Shown piece by piece: positions 19,589 through 29,962 of a DNA stretch of 64,000 nt; the stretch's first letter is position 1; the number at the start of each line of letters is the position of its first letter. The DNA comes from Brachybacterium sp. Z12 (GTDB lineage Bacteria; Actinomycetota; Actinomycetes; Actinomycetales; Dermabacteraceae). The stretch covers positions 1,612,001 through 1,676,000 of the forward strand of contig NZ_CP060496.1 in NCBI RefSeq assembly GCF_014400405.1, read 5' to 3'. The position numbers were made by a program, and so were the translations under genes. Under the pieces are notes generated by a model that made no database searches, was not told where the DNA came from, and saw nothing but the letters and a program-made list of their open reading frames with translations.

Positions 19589-21461
19589 GTGTCCACCACT
19601 GAGCAGCGTCTCGCCACCCCGTCCCGCGGACGTGAAGAGGTGACGCCCTCGGCCCCCGCTGCGGACGCGGCGACGCCGCCGTCCGAGGTGCCGATCTGCG
19701 CGGATCCTGAGGCGCTGCGAGGCCTTCCCGCCGAGCAGCTTCCCGGTCTCGCCCGCACCCTGCGGCGGCGCCTGGTGGAGATCTGCTCGCTCAGCGGCGG
19801 TCATCTGGGCCCGAACCTCGGTGTCGTCGAGCTGACCATCGCCCTGCACCGCGAGTTCCGCTCCCCAGCCGAGCCCATCGTCTTCGACACCGGCCACCAG
19901 GCCTACGTGCACAAGATGCTCACCGGCCGCGCAGACCTGGCCGGGCTGCGCACGGCGGGCGGCATCGCGGGCTACCCCGACCGCGGCGAGTCCGCGCACG
20001 ATCTGGTCGAGAACTCCCACGCCTCGGGGTCGATCGCCTGGGCGCACGGGCTCGACCGCGCGCACCGGCTCGCCGGGGCCGACGGGGCAGCCGTCGCGGT
20101 CATCGGGGACGGCGCCCTGACCGGGGGCGTGGGCCTGGAGGCCCTGAACCTGCTGGCGGCCGACCGTGGCTCCCGCGCGGTCGTCGTGCTGAACGACAAC
20201 ACCCGCTCCTACGCCCCGACCGTCGGCGGCATCGCCGAGCATCTCGGCGCGCTGCGCGCCGGCGAGGTCCGTGCTGGCGAGGACATGTTCACCGCTCTCG
20301 GGCTCACCTACGTCGGCCCCGTCGACGGGCATGACCTCGGGGCCCTCGCCCAGGCTCTGACCGCCGCACGGCGCGCGGCAGAGGACCCCTCGAGCTCAGG
20401 GGTGCTCGTCCACGTCCTCACCCGCAAGGGCGCAGGCTTCGCACGTGCCGAATCCGACGCCGTGGACCACTGGCACGCCACCGGGCCCTTCCCCTCGAGG
20501 CGGAGGAGACGAAGTCGGCGCCGGCGGAGACCTGGACCTCGCGGTTCGGTGCGGCCCTGCTCGCCGCCGCGCGCGCCGACGAGCGGGTGATCGCGCTCAG
20601 CGCCGCGATGATCGACCCCGTCGGCCTCACCCCGATGCAGCGGGAGATGCCGGGACGCGTGCTCGACGTCGGCATCGCCGAGCAGCTCGCGCTCGACACC
20701 GCAGCCGGGCTCTCCGCGGGGGACGCAAGCCCGTGGTCTCGCTGTACGCGACCTTCCTGAATCGGGCGATCGACCAGCTGCTGCTCGATATCGCCCTGCA
20801 CGGCGAGGACGTCACGATCACCCTGGACCGTGCCGGGGTCACGGGCGATGACGGCCCCAGCCACCACGGCATCTGGGATCTGGCGCTCGCGACCCACGTA
20901 CCCGGTCTCTCGCTGTGGGCGCCCCGCGACGCCGCTCGGCTCGACGCGGCGGTCCCCGCCGCCCTGGCGACGGCGGGGCCGTCCCTCGTGCGCTTCCCCA
21001 AGGGGGCCTGCCCGCCGGAGCTCCCCGCCCTCGCCCAGCTGCCCGCCGGAGAGGTGCTGGCAGGGGACGCAGGCGCTCCCATCGACATCCTGCTGGTCTC
21101 GATCGGCGCCCTCGCAGGGCGGGCCGTCGAGGCGGCCGCGGAGATCTCCCAGAGCCATCCGGACCTCAACGTCCTCGTCCTCGACCCGGTGCAGGCCCTC
21201 CCGCTGGGGGAGGAGCTGGTTGACCTCGCCGCCTCCGCCCGCGCGGTCGTCACGCTCGAGGACGGCCTCGCCGAGAGCGGGATCGGAGCGGCGCTCGGCA
21301 CCCGCCTCGCCGGCTGCGCCACGCTCGCCGCGCCCGGACCGGTGCTGCGCCCCCTCGGGATCGAGCGGGAGTTCATCCCGCACAGCAAGCGCGATGCGAT
21401 CCTCGCGGCCCAGGGCCTGGACGCCGACGGGATCGCGAAGAGCCTCCGCGACCTCCTATGA
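19589..21461 (+). CDS. dxs: 1-deoxy-D-xylulose-5-phosphate synthase; two frameshifts
   Basis: Thiamine-diphosphate enzyme making DXP from pyruvate and glyceraldehyde 3-phosphate, first step of the MEP isoprenoid pathway. Reconstructed 624 residues. Motifs are SGGHLGPNLG, FDTGHQAYVHKMLTGR, the ThDP block GDGALTGG...LNDN, HVLTRKG, MQREMPGRVLDVGIAEQ with the catalytic Glu, and DRAGVTGDDGPSHHG. GTG 19589 is chosen because GGGAGGA precedes it. The frame breaks at 20491-20494 (CCCC, one C short) and 20718-20722 (GGGGG, one G short). It lies downstream of acnA but probably has its own promoter. It converges on map with only 14 bp between stops. Confidence 0.95.
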
Positions 21462-21475
21462 GCTGACTGCCCGGC

Positions 21476-22296
21476 TCAGCCCAGCGAGCTGCGTGGGGAG
21501 GGGTCGTCCGCCCGGGCGGTGAGGATGATCGGCGCTCCGTCGGTGACCTGCAGCGTGTGCTCCGCATGGGCGCCGCGCGAGCCGTCGGCCGAGAGCTGGG
21601 TCCAGCCGTCGCGCTCGTCGACCTTGAGCTCCGCGGTGGTGGGCACCAGGAACGGCTCGACGGTGATCAGCTGCCCGGCCACCAGGGTGGGGCCGCCCCC
21701 GGGGTGCCGTGGTTGGGGACGAACGGCGCTTCGTGCATGGTGCGTCCCACGCCGTGACCGCCGAAGCGCTCATTGATCGTGTAGCCGAGCCTGTGCGCTT
21801 CATTCATCACCGCATGGCCGATGTCACCCACGCTGTTCCCGGCCGTGACCTGGTCGATGCCCGCCCACATCACCCGCTCGGTGTCGCGGATCAGCTGCAG
21901 GTCCTCAGCGCGCGGGGTGCCGACGATGATCGAGAGGCAGGAGTCCGCGACCCAGCCCTCGACCTCGACTGCGAAGTCGAGAGAGAGCAGATCTCCATCC
22001 TCCAGCACCCGGTCGTACGGGCGCCCGTGGAGGACTCCGTCGTTGACCGACGTGCAGATGGCGTGACCGAAGGGCGAGGCGCCGAAGACTGGGTGGTACT
22101 CGATGTAGCAGCTGGTCGCCCCGGCCTCCCGGATCATCCGATGAGCCTCGGCGTCGACCTCCAAGAGGTTCCAGCCGACATCCACTACCTCTCGCAGATG
22201 GGAGAGCACAGAGGCGACGAAATCGCCTGCGGGACGGGCCTGGGCGAGTGTGGGCAGCTCCTGCGCGGAGCTGCGGCGGCGCTTTCCGAGGATCAT
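21476..22296 (-). CDS. map: Type I methionine aminopeptidase; one frameshift
   Basis: Removes N-terminal Met from nascent proteins with a dinuclear metal centre. Reconstructed 273 residues. The metal ligands are recognisable: Asp in LDFAVEVEGW and VADS (about 131 and 142), His in GHGVGRTMHEAP, Glu in LITVEP and Glu in GAHAEHTLQV; the substrate-side His is in FGHAICTSVND. The frame breaks at 21701-21704 (GGGG on the plus strand, CCCC on the gene strand, one base short), between NHGTPG and LVAGQLITVEP. The start ATG overlaps the ctaA stop by four bases, so it is translated with ctaA. Confidence 0.92.
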
Positions 22297-23324
22297 CGTG
22301 CCTCCGTCCCGGTATATGCGACGTTCTCGGCGGCAGATGCCGTGTCCGGCTCCTGCCAGGTGACCAGTCGAGCGCCCACCCAGGCGATCGCCGCTGCGAA
22401 CAGGGCGGCACCGATCAGGTGGAGGAAGACGATGAGCTCGGGGAGCCCCAGGAAGTACTGGATGTAGCCGATCACGCCCTGCGCGACGGTCAGCACCACC
22501 AGCCACCAGGCGGCGACGATCGCCTCGCGCCGGGCCCGGGCACGATGGAGGATCACCAGGAGCACGGCGAGCGCGGCGCAGAAGACATAGACCGCGATCG
22601 CATGGATGCGTGAGATCACGATGGGGTTCATGTCGATGCGGGTCACCTCTCCGGCATCGCCGGAGTGCGGCCCGGTGCCGGTGACGATGGTGCCCAGCAC
22701 CAGGACTACGAAGCCGATCACCGCGATCGGGACGAACACGGCCACGGCGCGGGCGGGCACCGCCCGTCGCATCGGTCCGTCACCGTCGTAGAGACGCACC
22801 AGCAGCACCATCGAGAGTCCTGCGAGCACGGGAGAGATCAGGAAGTGGGGGCTCACCACACCGGGGTGCAGGTCGAGCCACACCACGAAAGCACCGATCA
22901 GCGCCTGCAGAGCGGTGCCGATGAGCGGCACCAAGGACAGACGGCGGAAGCCCGCGCCCTTGTGGCCGAGCCAGCGCCAGGAGACCAGCAGCACTGCGAT
23001 GGCGAACACGCTCAGCACACCGGTGAGGGAGCGATTGCCGAACTCCACGAAGGGGTGGATCCCCGCCTCCATGGTCAGCTGCGGGGTGAACTGTCCGGGC
23101 TCGCAGTGGGGCCAGGAGGAGCAGCCCAGGCCGCTGCCGGTCAGCCGCACCGCACCACCGGACAGGATGATGCCCAGCTGACAGATCAGGTTCCCCCAGA
23201 ACACGACTGCCGCCACGCGGGCGCGTCGCACCGGCCCCCAGGAGGGGAGGCGGGGATCGGGCAGAGTGGTGATGCGCCCGTGGCGCTCTGGGTTCCGCCG
23301 TGCGGCGGCGACGGGACTGGACAT
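22293..23324 (-). CDS. ctaA: Heme A synthase
   Basis: Oxidises heme O to heme A for aa3-type cytochrome oxidase; integral membrane protein of 343 residues with about eight transmembrane helices. Conserved residues are GGAVRLTGSGLGCSSWPHC (Cys pair region, about 56-75), HPFVEFGNRSLTG, the His in LDLHPGVVSPHFLISP, VVTGTGPHSGD-like IVTGTGPHSGD (about 220), ISRIHAIAVYVF and FLHLIGAALF near the end. The ATG is 7 nt downstream of TAGACT without a proper ribosome-binding site, a leaderless start. Its stop overlaps the map start. Confidence 0.93.
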   Translation of the reverse strand: MSSPVAAARRNPERHGRITTLPDPRLPSWGPVRRARVAAVVFWGNLICQLGIILSGGAVRLTGSGLGCSSWPHCEPGQFTPQLTMEAGIHPFVEFGNRSLTGVLSVFAIAVLLVSWRWLGHKGAGFRRLSLVPLIGTALQALIGAFVVWLDLHPGVVSPHFLISPVLAGLSMVLLVRLYDGDGPMRRAVPARAVAVFVPIAVIGFVVLVLGTIVTGTGPHSGDAGEVTRIDMNPIVISRIHAIAVYVFCAALAVLLVILHRARARREAIVAAWWLVVLTVAQGVIGYIQYFLGLPELIVFLHLIGAALFAAAIAWVGARLVTWQEPDTASAAENVAYTGTEAR

Positions 23325-23331
23325 GCCCCTG

Positions 23332-23337
23332 AGTCTA
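23332..23337 (-). promoter_or_regulatory. -10 element of a leaderless ctaA promoter
   Basis: TAGACT on the reverse strand, 7 nt upstream of the ctaA ATG. Confidence 0.5.
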
Positions 23338-23361
23338 GATTCAGCCCCGGGGAGAAGGCTG

Positions 23362-23377
23362 ATCCGTGTGGACGGAT
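23362..23377 (-). terminator. Short hairpin after the ABC permease
   Basis: ATCCGT/ACGGAT 6-bp stem with a 4-nt loop, between the permease stop (23403) and the ctaA promoter. It is a modest candidate for separating the two units. Confidence 0.35.
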
Positions 23378-23402
23378 GCGACGGACGACGCACCGGCCGG
23401 CG

Positions 23403-24194
23403 TCAGCTGTCCGTCCAGCGGAACCAGCGGATGACGGCCAGCACACCCGCGACAGCCCAGGCGAGCAGCACCACGACAGAGCCGAGGGAGAAGCTTCCGG
23501 AGGCCAGACAGGCACGCAGCAGCTCGCCGAGCGCGCCGGAGGGCAGCAGGTCCACCAGACCGCCCAGGATCCGCGGATACGCCTCGGTGGGGAAGGCGAC
23601 GCCTCCGGCGGCGATCAGCAGCACGAAGACCAGGTTCGACACGGCCAGCACCGCCTCCGTGCGGAGCGTCCCCGCGATCAGCATGCCCAGCGCGCCGAAG
23701 GCGACGGTGCCGATCAGCCACACCGGGACCATCGCCAGCAGGCCCAGCAGCTCCGGACGCCAGCCGATGATCAGCGCGATCAGGCCCAGCACGACGACCT
23801 GCAGCACATGGGTGGTGAGGGTGGCGAGGATCTTCCCGGCCAGGTAGCCGCCGCGGCCCAACGGGGTGGTCGCCACCCAGCGCAGCACGCCGTTGCGGCG
23901 GTCGAAGCCGGTGATGATCGCCTGGGAGGTGAAGGAGGTGGAGATCAGCGCGGTCGCGAAGGTCGCGGCCACCGCGGTGTCCACTGCGGAGACTCCCTCG
24001 AGCCGGCCCAGCGGCAGCAGCCAGAGGCCGATCAGAACCATCGCGGGCAGGGCCACGGCGACGGTCAGCTGTTCGCCGTTGGACAGCAGCACCCGCGTCT
24101 CCAGCCCGGCATGGGAGAGGATGCGGCGCAGTGCGGGAGCGGGGCGCGGGGTGCGGTCGGACCGTCTGTCCGCAGGGTTCCTGGTGGCGGTCAT
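23403..24194 (-). CDS. ABC-2 type transporter permease
   Basis: 263-residue membrane subunit of an ABC exporter with six predicted transmembrane helices (about 45-62, 70-92, 118-142, 150-172, 176-200 and 235-255) and an ABC-2 family loop (FDRRNGVLRWVATTPLGRGGYLAGK). The gene overlaps the ATPase gene by four bases (ATGA), so the two form one transporter. Location between a heme A synthase and the suf cluster is conserved in actinobacteria, and the substrate is unknown. The C-terminus ends in WFRWTDS just before a small hairpin. Confidence 0.86.
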   Translation of the reverse strand: MTATRNPADRRSDRTPRPAPALRRILSHAGLETRVLLSNGEQLTVAVALPAMVLIGLWLLPLGRLEGVSAVDTAVAATFATALISTSFTSQAIITGFDRRNGVLRWVATTPLGRGGYLAGKILATLTTHVLQVVVLGLIALIIGWRPELLGLLAMVPVWLIGTVAFGALGMLIAGTLRTEAVLAVSNLVFVLLIAAGGVAFPTEAYPRILGGLVDLLPSGALGELLRACLASGSFSLGSVVVLLAWAVAGVLAVIRWFRWTDS

Positions 24195-25120
24195 CGGGGC
24201 TCCTGTCCGCTCGGGGATGCACTGCGAGGGGCGGAGCCGCTGGAGGAGACGGTCTCCGGCTCGTCATGCTCCTCATCCATCAGGTCCAGCAGCACGGACT
24301 CGAGGTCGGCCGCGCCACCCGAGGTGATCTCGAGATGGGCGCCGTGCCGTGCGGCAGCTGCTTGCAGATCAGCTTCGAGCGCGGGGGCAACACGGGGGTC
24401 CACGCCCGTGGCGGTGGCCTGGACGACCAGCGCGCCGTCGACTGAGCGATGGCTGCTGATCACGTCCTGCACCGACCCTGAGGCGAGCACGCGGCCGCGG
24501 GAGATCACCCGCACCGCGTCGGCGAGCCCCACGACATCGTCCATCAGGTGGGTGGTGAGGACGACGGCGGTGCCGGTGTGCGCCAGGCCCCGGATCAGCT
24601 CGCGCACCCGTCGGCGGATGGACGGGTCCATCCCGGCCGTCGGCTCATCGAGGAAGACCAGGTCCGGGCGACCGATGATCGCAAGTGCGAGGGCCAGGCG
24701 CTGACGCTGCCCGCCGGACAGCCGCCGCACCAGGGTGCGGGCGAAGGCATCGATGCCCAGGTGCTCGGCGACCTCGTCGACGTCCAGCGGGGCCGCGTGG
24801 AGGCTCGCCCCGTACCGCAGCAGCTGCATCGCCGACGCGCCGGAGGCCAGACCGCCGTCCTGGATCATCACCCCCACCCGCGCACGGTGCTTAGGGCTCG
24901 AGCGCCAGGGATCCGCGCCGAGCACCCGCACGGTGCCGTCATCGGGCTGCAGCAGGCCGGTGGCACAGGAGATCGCGGTGGTCTTGCCAGCGCCGTTGGA
25001 GCCCACCAGCGCGGTCACCGCGCCGCGCTCTGCGGTCAGGCTCAGACCGTCGAGCGCACGCACGGAGCCGTAGCTGAGCGTGAGGTCGTCGGCGACAAGG
25101 GCAGGGGAGTGGTCGTCCAT
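24191..25120 (-). CDS. ABC transporter ATP-binding protein
   Basis: 309-residue ATPase partner of the ABC-2 permease that overlaps it. Walker A GSNGAGKTT (about 40), Q-loop in VMIQDGG, signature LSGGQRQRL (about 137), Walker B LVFLDEPTAGMD (about 157) and H-loop TTHLMDD (about 190) are intact, so it should hydrolyse ATP. A variable C-terminal extension (about 225-309) is acidic and Ser-rich at the end. I chose ATG 25118-25120 (MDDHSP); a GTG four codons upstream is possible. TACGAT (reverse, 25131-25136) lies 10 nt before the ATG. Confidence 0.88.
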   Translation of the reverse strand: MDDHSPALVADDLTLSYGSVRALDGLSLTAERGAVTALVGSNGAGKTTAISCATGLLQPDDGTVRVLGADPWRSSPKHRARVGVMIQDGGLASGASAMQLLRYGASLHAAPLDVDEVAEHLGIDAFARTLVRRLSGGQRQRLALALAIIGRPDLVFLDEPTAGMDPSIRRRVRELIRGLAHTGTAVVLTTHLMDDVVGLADAVRVISRGRVLASGSVQDVISSHRSVDGALVVQATATGVDPRVAPALEADLQAAAARHGAHLEITSGGAADLESVLLDLMDEEHDEPETVSSSGSAPRSASPSGQEPR

Positions 25121-25203
25121 GGCGCGCACCATCGTAGGCCGCGCCGCGCAGGACCGGGCACAGGACGTGAGCGACCGGTCATCCGCGGAGCGGCCCGGTG
25201 GGC

Positions 25204-26271
25204 TCAGCGGCCGGTGACCTGCAGCGGGGTGTGCGCAGGATCGACGACCTCGGCGGCGAGCGGTGCGGAGGGCGCAGTGCCCCCGGGGCCCCAGGTGTCG
25301 GTCTCGAAGCGGTCGCGGTCGTGCGGCTCGAGCAGAGGGTTCAGGTCGGGACCGACAGGCACGATCTGGGTGGGGTTGATGTCCTCGTGCACGAAGTAGT
25401 AATGCCGCTTGATCTGCTCGAAGTCGACGGTGTCACCGAAGCCGGGAGTGGTGAACAGGTCCCGGGTGTAGTCCCAGAGGTTCGGCATGCTCGCGAGGGT
25501 CTGACGGTTGGCCTTGAAATGGCCGTGGTAGACGGGGTCGAAGCGGATGAGGGTCGGGAACAGGCGCACATCGGCCTCGGTGATCGAAGGGCCCATCAGG
25601 TAGCGGCTGCGCCCGAGCCGCTCCTCGAGCTCGTCCAGTGCTGCCCACAGGGAGCGGTGCTCCTGCTCGTAGGTCTCCTGGGAGCCGGCGAAGCCGGTCT
25701 TGTACACGCCGTTGTTGACGTGGTGGAGCAGCCATCGGTTCAGCGCATCGATCTCTTCGCGCTGCGCCTGCGGGTACAGGTCCGGGGCACCCTCGCGGTG
25801 GTGCTCGGTCCACTCGGTGGCGAAGTCGAGGGTGATCTGCTGGAAGTCGTTGGTCACGACCGCCTTGCTGGGCACATCGACGACCGCCGGGACCGTGATG
25901 CCGCGCGGGTAGTCCGGGAATCGGGCGAAATATGCTTCCTGGAGCCGCTCGTAGCCCAGCACCGGGTCCACACCGCCCTCGTCGAGGTCGAAGGTCCACG
26001 AGCGCTTGTCGTGCGTGGGGCCGGGCATCCCGACGGAGATCACGTCTTCCAGCCCGAGGAGCCGGCGGGAGATCAACGTCCGGTTCGCCCAGGGGCAGGC
26101 CCGGGCGGCGACCAGGCGGTACCTTCCGGCCTCGACGGGCCAGCCGTCCCGGCTGTCACGGGTGATGCGGTCATCGATGTAGTTCATGTCGCGGTCGAAG
26201 GCTTCTTCGCCTACGGCGACATAGGCGCCGCGGGTCGAGTGGTCCTCGGGGGCGGAGTTCTCGGTGGACAT
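25204..26271 (-). CDS. Xi-class glutathione S-transferase-like reductase
   Basis: 355 residues, of the glutathionyl-hydroquinone reductase (YqjG/ECM4) type. The thioredoxin-fold part holds the hallmark ACPWANR (catalytic Cys, about 60), then TVPAVVDVPSKAVVTNDFQQI; the helical domain carries NNGVYKTGFAG, YLMGPSITEADVRLFPTLIRFDPVYHGHFK and the conserved YTRDLF. Family members reduce thiol-conjugated quinones. Actinobacteria normally use mycothiol, so a mycothiol-dependent role is likely but inferred. The start ATG has AAGGGA about 9 nt upstream. It is divergent from sufR, so both may share control of the AT-rich 206-bp gap. Confidence 0.85.
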   Translation of the reverse strand: MSTENSAPEDHSTRGAYVAVGEEAFDRDMNYIDDRITRDSRDGWPVEAGRYRLVAARACPWANRTLISRRLLGLEDVISVGMPGPTHDKRSWTFDLDEGGVDPVLGYERLQEAYFARFPDYPRGITVPAVVDVPSKAVVTNDFQQITLDFATEWTEHHREGAPDLYPQAQREEIDALNRWLLHHVNNGVYKTGFAGSQETYEQEHRSLWAALDELEERLGRSRYLMGPSITEADVRLFPTLIRFDPVYHGHFKANRQTLASMPNLWDYTRDLFTTPGFGDTVDFEQIKRHYYFVHEDINPTQIVPVGPDLNPLLEPHDRDRFETDTWGPGGTAPSAPLAAEVVDPAHTPLQVTGR

Positions 26272-26395
26272 AGGGTTGTCCCTTCGGGTCGGGGAGGCGT
26301 CGAGATCAGAGTAGTTGAAACTGATAATAAAAGAAAGGGGGCGGCCGCGCATGCGTGCCGACGGGGCGATCGCGCAGGTTAGGGGACCCTTCGTG

Positions 26396-26408
26396 CTGTG
26401 CGGCACAG
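26396..26408. repeat. 13-bp palindrome in the GST/sufR intergenic region
   Basis: CTGTGC and GCACAG around a single G, 70 bp before sufR. The gap also holds an AT-rich TAAAAT-type -10 candidate near 26441. The palindrome could be a regulator site, possibly for SufR itself, but it does not match a SufR motif I can state with certainty. Confidence 0.35.
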
Positions 26409-26477
26409 TCGTTCGGTAGGTATTAGGCAAGGGTTGTGTTGTAAAATAAAAACAGCGATCGACGGGAGGAGGCCACG

Positions 26478-27215
26478 ATGACCGCACCGGAGCTCGAGAC
26501 GGGTGCCCCACAGACCACCCGGGACCGCCTCGTGGAGGCGATATCGACCCATGGGCCCATCACGGCACGCCGCCTGGCGGAGAGCTTCGGCCTCACCAGC
26601 GCCGCCGTGCGCCGGCACCTCGCAGCCCTCGAGTCGGAGGGAGTCATCGCCGAGCACGAGGTCCTCGTCGCCCAGCGCGGCCGGGGCCGCCCCAGCAAGT
26701 CGTTCGTGCTCTCGCCGTCAGCCCATGAGGACCTGCCCGGCGGGTACGACGAACTGGCCGTGATGGCAGTGGAGGAGCTCGCCCGGCTGGGCGGGGACGA
26801 GGCGGTGACAGCCCTCGCGGAGCGCCGCATCGCCGACTGGGAGAGCACCCATGACCAGCGTGTCGCCGAGCTCGAGGCGGCGGGGGAGACGGTCACCGTC
26901 GCCCGCAGGCTCGAGCTGCTCTCCGAGATGCTCACGCAGCGGGGGTACGCCTCCACGGTACGGCCGCTGCATGTTCCGCTGCCCGCCACGAGCGCGCAGC
27001 CCGGGACGAACCCGCGTACGCTCGTCACGGCGCAGCTGTGCCATGGGCACTGCCCCGTCCTCGACATCGCCGCAGACCACCCGGAGCTGTGCGAAGCAGA
27101 GTCCCGAGTCATCTCCCGAATCATCGGCGCCCCCGTCCAACGCCTGGCCACTCTGGCGCAGGGGGCGCATGCCTGCACGACACACATTCCGCTCACCGAG
27201 GGAAGGACATCATGA
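26478..27215 (+). CDS. sufR: SufR-type iron-sulfur cluster-sensing repressor
   Basis: ArsR/DeoR-like winged-helix regulator of the suf operon, 245 residues. The N-terminal DNA-binding helix-turn-helix is [26 protein letters not shown] (about 25-50), with the wing QRGRGRPSK. The C-terminal ligand domain has CHGHCPV (about 192-198), LCEAE and ACTTHIP, the conserved cysteine pattern that holds a [4Fe-4S] cluster in SufR. The start has a strong GGGAGGAGG site 7 nt upstream. The stop overlaps the sufB start (ATGA), so it is the first gene of the operon it presumably represses. Confidence 0.9.
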   Translation: MTAPELETGAPQTTRDRLVEAISTHGPITARRLAESFGLTSAAVRRHLAALESEGVIAEHEVLVAQRGRGRPSKSFVLSPSAHEDLPGGYDELAVMAVEELARLGGDEAVTALAERRIADWESTHDQRVAELEAAGETVTVARRLELLSEMLTQRGYASTVRPLHVPLPATSAQPGTNPRTLVTAQLCHGHCPVLDIAADHPELCEAESRVISRIIGAPVQRLATLAQGAHACTTHIPLTEGRTS

Positions 27216-28639
27216 CGAGCGCACCAGAAAAGCTCTCACAGGATGAGATCATCGATTCCATGGGCCAGTACGCCTATGGATGGCACGACGAGGACTCCGC
27301 CGGGGCCAGCGCGCGCCGCGGACTGTCCGAGGAGGTCGTGCGCGACATCTCGGCCCGCAAGGACGAGCCCGAGTGGATGCTCGAGCGCCGTCTGAAGGCG
27401 TTGAAGCTGTTCTACAAGAAGCCGATGCCCACCTGGGGCCCCGACCTCTCGGGGATCGCCTTCGAGCAGATCAAGTACTTCGTCCGCTCCACCGAGAAGC
27501 AGGTGACCTCCTGGGAGGACCTGCCCGCGGACATCAAGGAGACGTACGACCGCCTGGGGATCCCCGAGGCGGAGAAGCAGCGCCTCGTCTCCGGCGTCGC
27601 CGCACAGTACGAGTCTGAGGTCGTCTACCACCAGATCCGCGAGGATCTGGAGGAGCAGGGCGTCATCTTCCTCGACACCGATACCGCGCTCAAGGAACAT
27701 CCCGAGATGTTCAAGGAGTACTTCGGCACCGTCATCCCCTCGGGTGACAACAAGTTCTCCGCACTGAACACCGCGGTGTGGTCCGGCGGCTCCTTCGTGT
27801 ACGTCCCCAAGGGCGTCCACGTCGAGATCCCGCTGCAGGCCTACTTCCGGATCAACACCGAGAACATGGGCCAGTTCGAGCGCACGCTGATCATCGCCGA
27901 CGAGGGCTCCTACGTGCACTACGTCGAGGGCTGCACCGCCCCGATCTACCAGTCCGACTCGCTCCACAGCGCAGTCGTGGAGATCGTCGTGAAGAAGGAC
28001 GCCCGCGTCCGCTACACGACCATCCAGAACTGGTCGAACAACGTGTACAACCTCGTCACCAAGCGCACCACGGTCGAGCAGGGCGGCGTCATGGAGTGGG
28101 TCGATGGCAACATCGGCTCCAAGATCACCATGAAGTACCCGGCCGTGTGGCTGATGGGTGAGCACGCCCGCGGCGAGACCCTCTCGGTCGCGTTCGCCGG
28201 CGAGGGCCAGCAGCAGGACACCGGCTCGAAGATGGTGCACATGGCACCGCACACCTCGAGCTCGATCGTCTCGAAGTCGGTCTCCCGCGGTGGTGGGCGC
28301 AGCTCGTATCGCGGCCTGGTGCAGGTGATGCCGGGTGCAGAGCACTCCGCCTCGACCGTGCTGTGCGACGCGCTGCTGGTGGACACCATGTCCCGCACCG
28401 ATACCTACCCCTACGTCGACGTCCGTGTCGACGATGTCCAGATGGGCCACGAGGCCACCGTCTCCAAGGTCTCCGAGGAGCAGCTCTTCTACCTGATGAG
28501 CCGCGGCATGGATGAGGCCGAGGCGATGGCCATGATCGTGCGGGGCTTCATCGAGCCCATCGCCCGTGAGCTCCCGATGGAATACGCCCTGGAGCTGAAC
28601 CGCCTGATCGAGCTGCAGATGGAAGGAGCAGTCGGCTGA
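27212..28639 (+). CDS. sufB: Fe-S cluster scaffold SufB
   Basis: Core scaffold of the SufBCD complex, 475 residues and intact. Conserved blocks are [22 protein letters not shown], the long beta-helix core with [18 protein letters not shown] (the likely scaffold Cys), [40 protein letters not shown], and the C-terminal [31 protein letters not shown] 27212 follows GGAAGGA at a good distance and overlaps the sufR stop. It overlaps sufD by one base. Confidence 0.96.
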   Translation: MTSAPEKLSQDEIIDSMGQYAYGWHDEDSAGASARRGLSEEVVRDISARKDEPEWMLERRLKALKLFYKKPMPTWGPDLSGIAFEQIKYFVRSTEKQVTSWEDLPADIKETYDRLGIPEAEKQRLVSGVAAQYESEVVYHQIREDLEEQGVIFLDTDTALKEHPEMFKEYFGTVIPSGDNKFSALNTAVWSGGSFVYVPKGVHVEIPLQAYFRINTENMGQFERTLIIADEGSYVHYVEGCTAPIYQSDSLHSAVVEIVVKKDARVRYTTIQNWSNNVYNLVTKRTTVEQGGVMEWVDGNIGSKITMKYPAVWLMGEHARGETLSVAFAGEGQQQDTGSKMVHMAPHTSSSIVSKSVSRGGGRSSYRGLVQVMPGAEHSASTVLCDALLVDTMSRTDTYPYVDVRVDDVQMGHEATVSKVSEEQLFYLMSRGMDEAEAMAMIVRGFIEPIARELPMEYALELNRLIELQMEGAVG

Positions 28640-29962
28640 TGACGACCACTGATCTGAAGGGTGCCGAGAACGCGGGGGACCCCGCGGCGAACGAGGCCGT
28701 GGGCCACGCCGCAGGGGCCGCCCCGGTCGCCGCCCAGACGGCCCTCGACGATGTCGAGACCACCGCCGCACCGGAGCTGGAGGAGGAGAGCCTGACCCTG
28801 CCGGGGCAGCAGTCCTCACCGGCCCAGGCCGCACTGAACCGCGGCGGACGCAAACGGTCCTTCGAGGTCTCCGACCACGAAGTGCCCAAGAGCGACATCG
28901 AGGAGTGGCGCTTCACCCCGCTGCGCCGCTTCGCGCCGCTGTTCGAGGACGTCGCGACCGACGACCGCGAGGGCGACCCCGCCGTCGACTACCAGGTCAC
29001 GGTTCCTGAAGGGGCGCCGGATACCCCCTGCCTGGCTCCCGGCGAGGCCCCCGTGGCACCGTGCTGGTGCCCGAGGACCTGCCGACTGCGGTGGCCTCCG
29101 CTCGCTGCGAGCAGGCGCTGCACCTGGTCGCCGCGAAGAACGTCGCCTATGACGAGCCGTTCCGGGTGGATGTGACCGGCCGTGGCGCGGACCGTCGTGC
29201 CAACGCGCGCACATCGTGCTGGAGACCGAGGAGTCCTCCTCGGCGACGTTCATCCTCAATCATTCCGGCAGCGCGCAGTACGCGCAGAACGTCGAGATGA
29301 TCGCGGGTGACAACTCGCAGATGACCGTCATCACCCTGCACGACTGGGACGATGACGCACTGCACATCGCCACGCACCACGCCCGCGTGGGCCGCGACGC
29401 CAAGCTCAAGCACGTCGCCGTCACCCTCGGTGGCAGCGCAGTGCGCCTCAACTCGATCGGTGAGTACGCCGCCCCCGGCGGCGAGATCGAGAAGCTCGGC
29501 CTGTACTTCGCCGACGAGGACCAGTTCTTCGAGAACCGCCTCTTCATCGACCACAGCGCCCCGCAGTGCACCTCCAACGTCGCCTACAAGGGCGCGCTGC
29601 AGGGCAAGAGGGCCCGCTCGGTGTGGGTCGGCGACGTGCTGATCCGCAAGGAGGCCGAGGGCACCAACACCTACGAGCTCAACCGCAACCTGCTGCTCAC
29701 CGAGGGTGCGCGCGCCGACTCGGTGCCGAACCTCGAGATCGAGACCGGTGAGATCGAGGGCGCCGGACACGCCGCTGCGACGGGTCGTTTCGACGACGAG
29801 CAGCTGTTCTACCTGCGTGCCCGCGGCATCCCCGAGCTCGAGGCCCGTCGTCTGGTGGTGCGCGGCTTCTTCGCCGAGATCATCCAGCAGATCGATGTGC
29901 CCGAGATCCGCGAGCGCCTCTCGGCCTCGATCGAGGACGAGCTCTCACGGAGCATGAACTGA
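28639..29962 (+). CDS. sufD: Fe-S cluster assembly protein SufD; two frameshifts
   Basis: Partner of SufB in the SufBCD complex; reconstructed 441 residues. The N-terminal part contains SDIEEWRFTPLRRFAPLF and the C-terminal part the SufD-type beta-helix with TVITLHDWDDDALHIATHHARVG, APQCTSNVAYKGAL and DDEQLFYLRARGIPELEARRLVVRGFFAEI. The frame breaks at 29048-29052 (CCCCC, one C short) and about 29200-29208 (one base short within GCGCGC). The middle segment, LVPEDLPTAVASARCEQALH, is readable between them. An acidic, Ala-rich N-terminal extension of about 60 residues is unusual but in frame. TGATG joins it to sufB. Confidence 0.93.

Noticed and set aside
22665..26382. Long plus-strand frames of 679 and 394 codons
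   Set aside because: They lie opposite ctaA, the ABC transporter genes and the GST gene, all with clear family motifs; no ribosome-binding sites.
27236..28834. A 532-codon reverse frame
   Set aside because: Shadow of the intact sufB gene.
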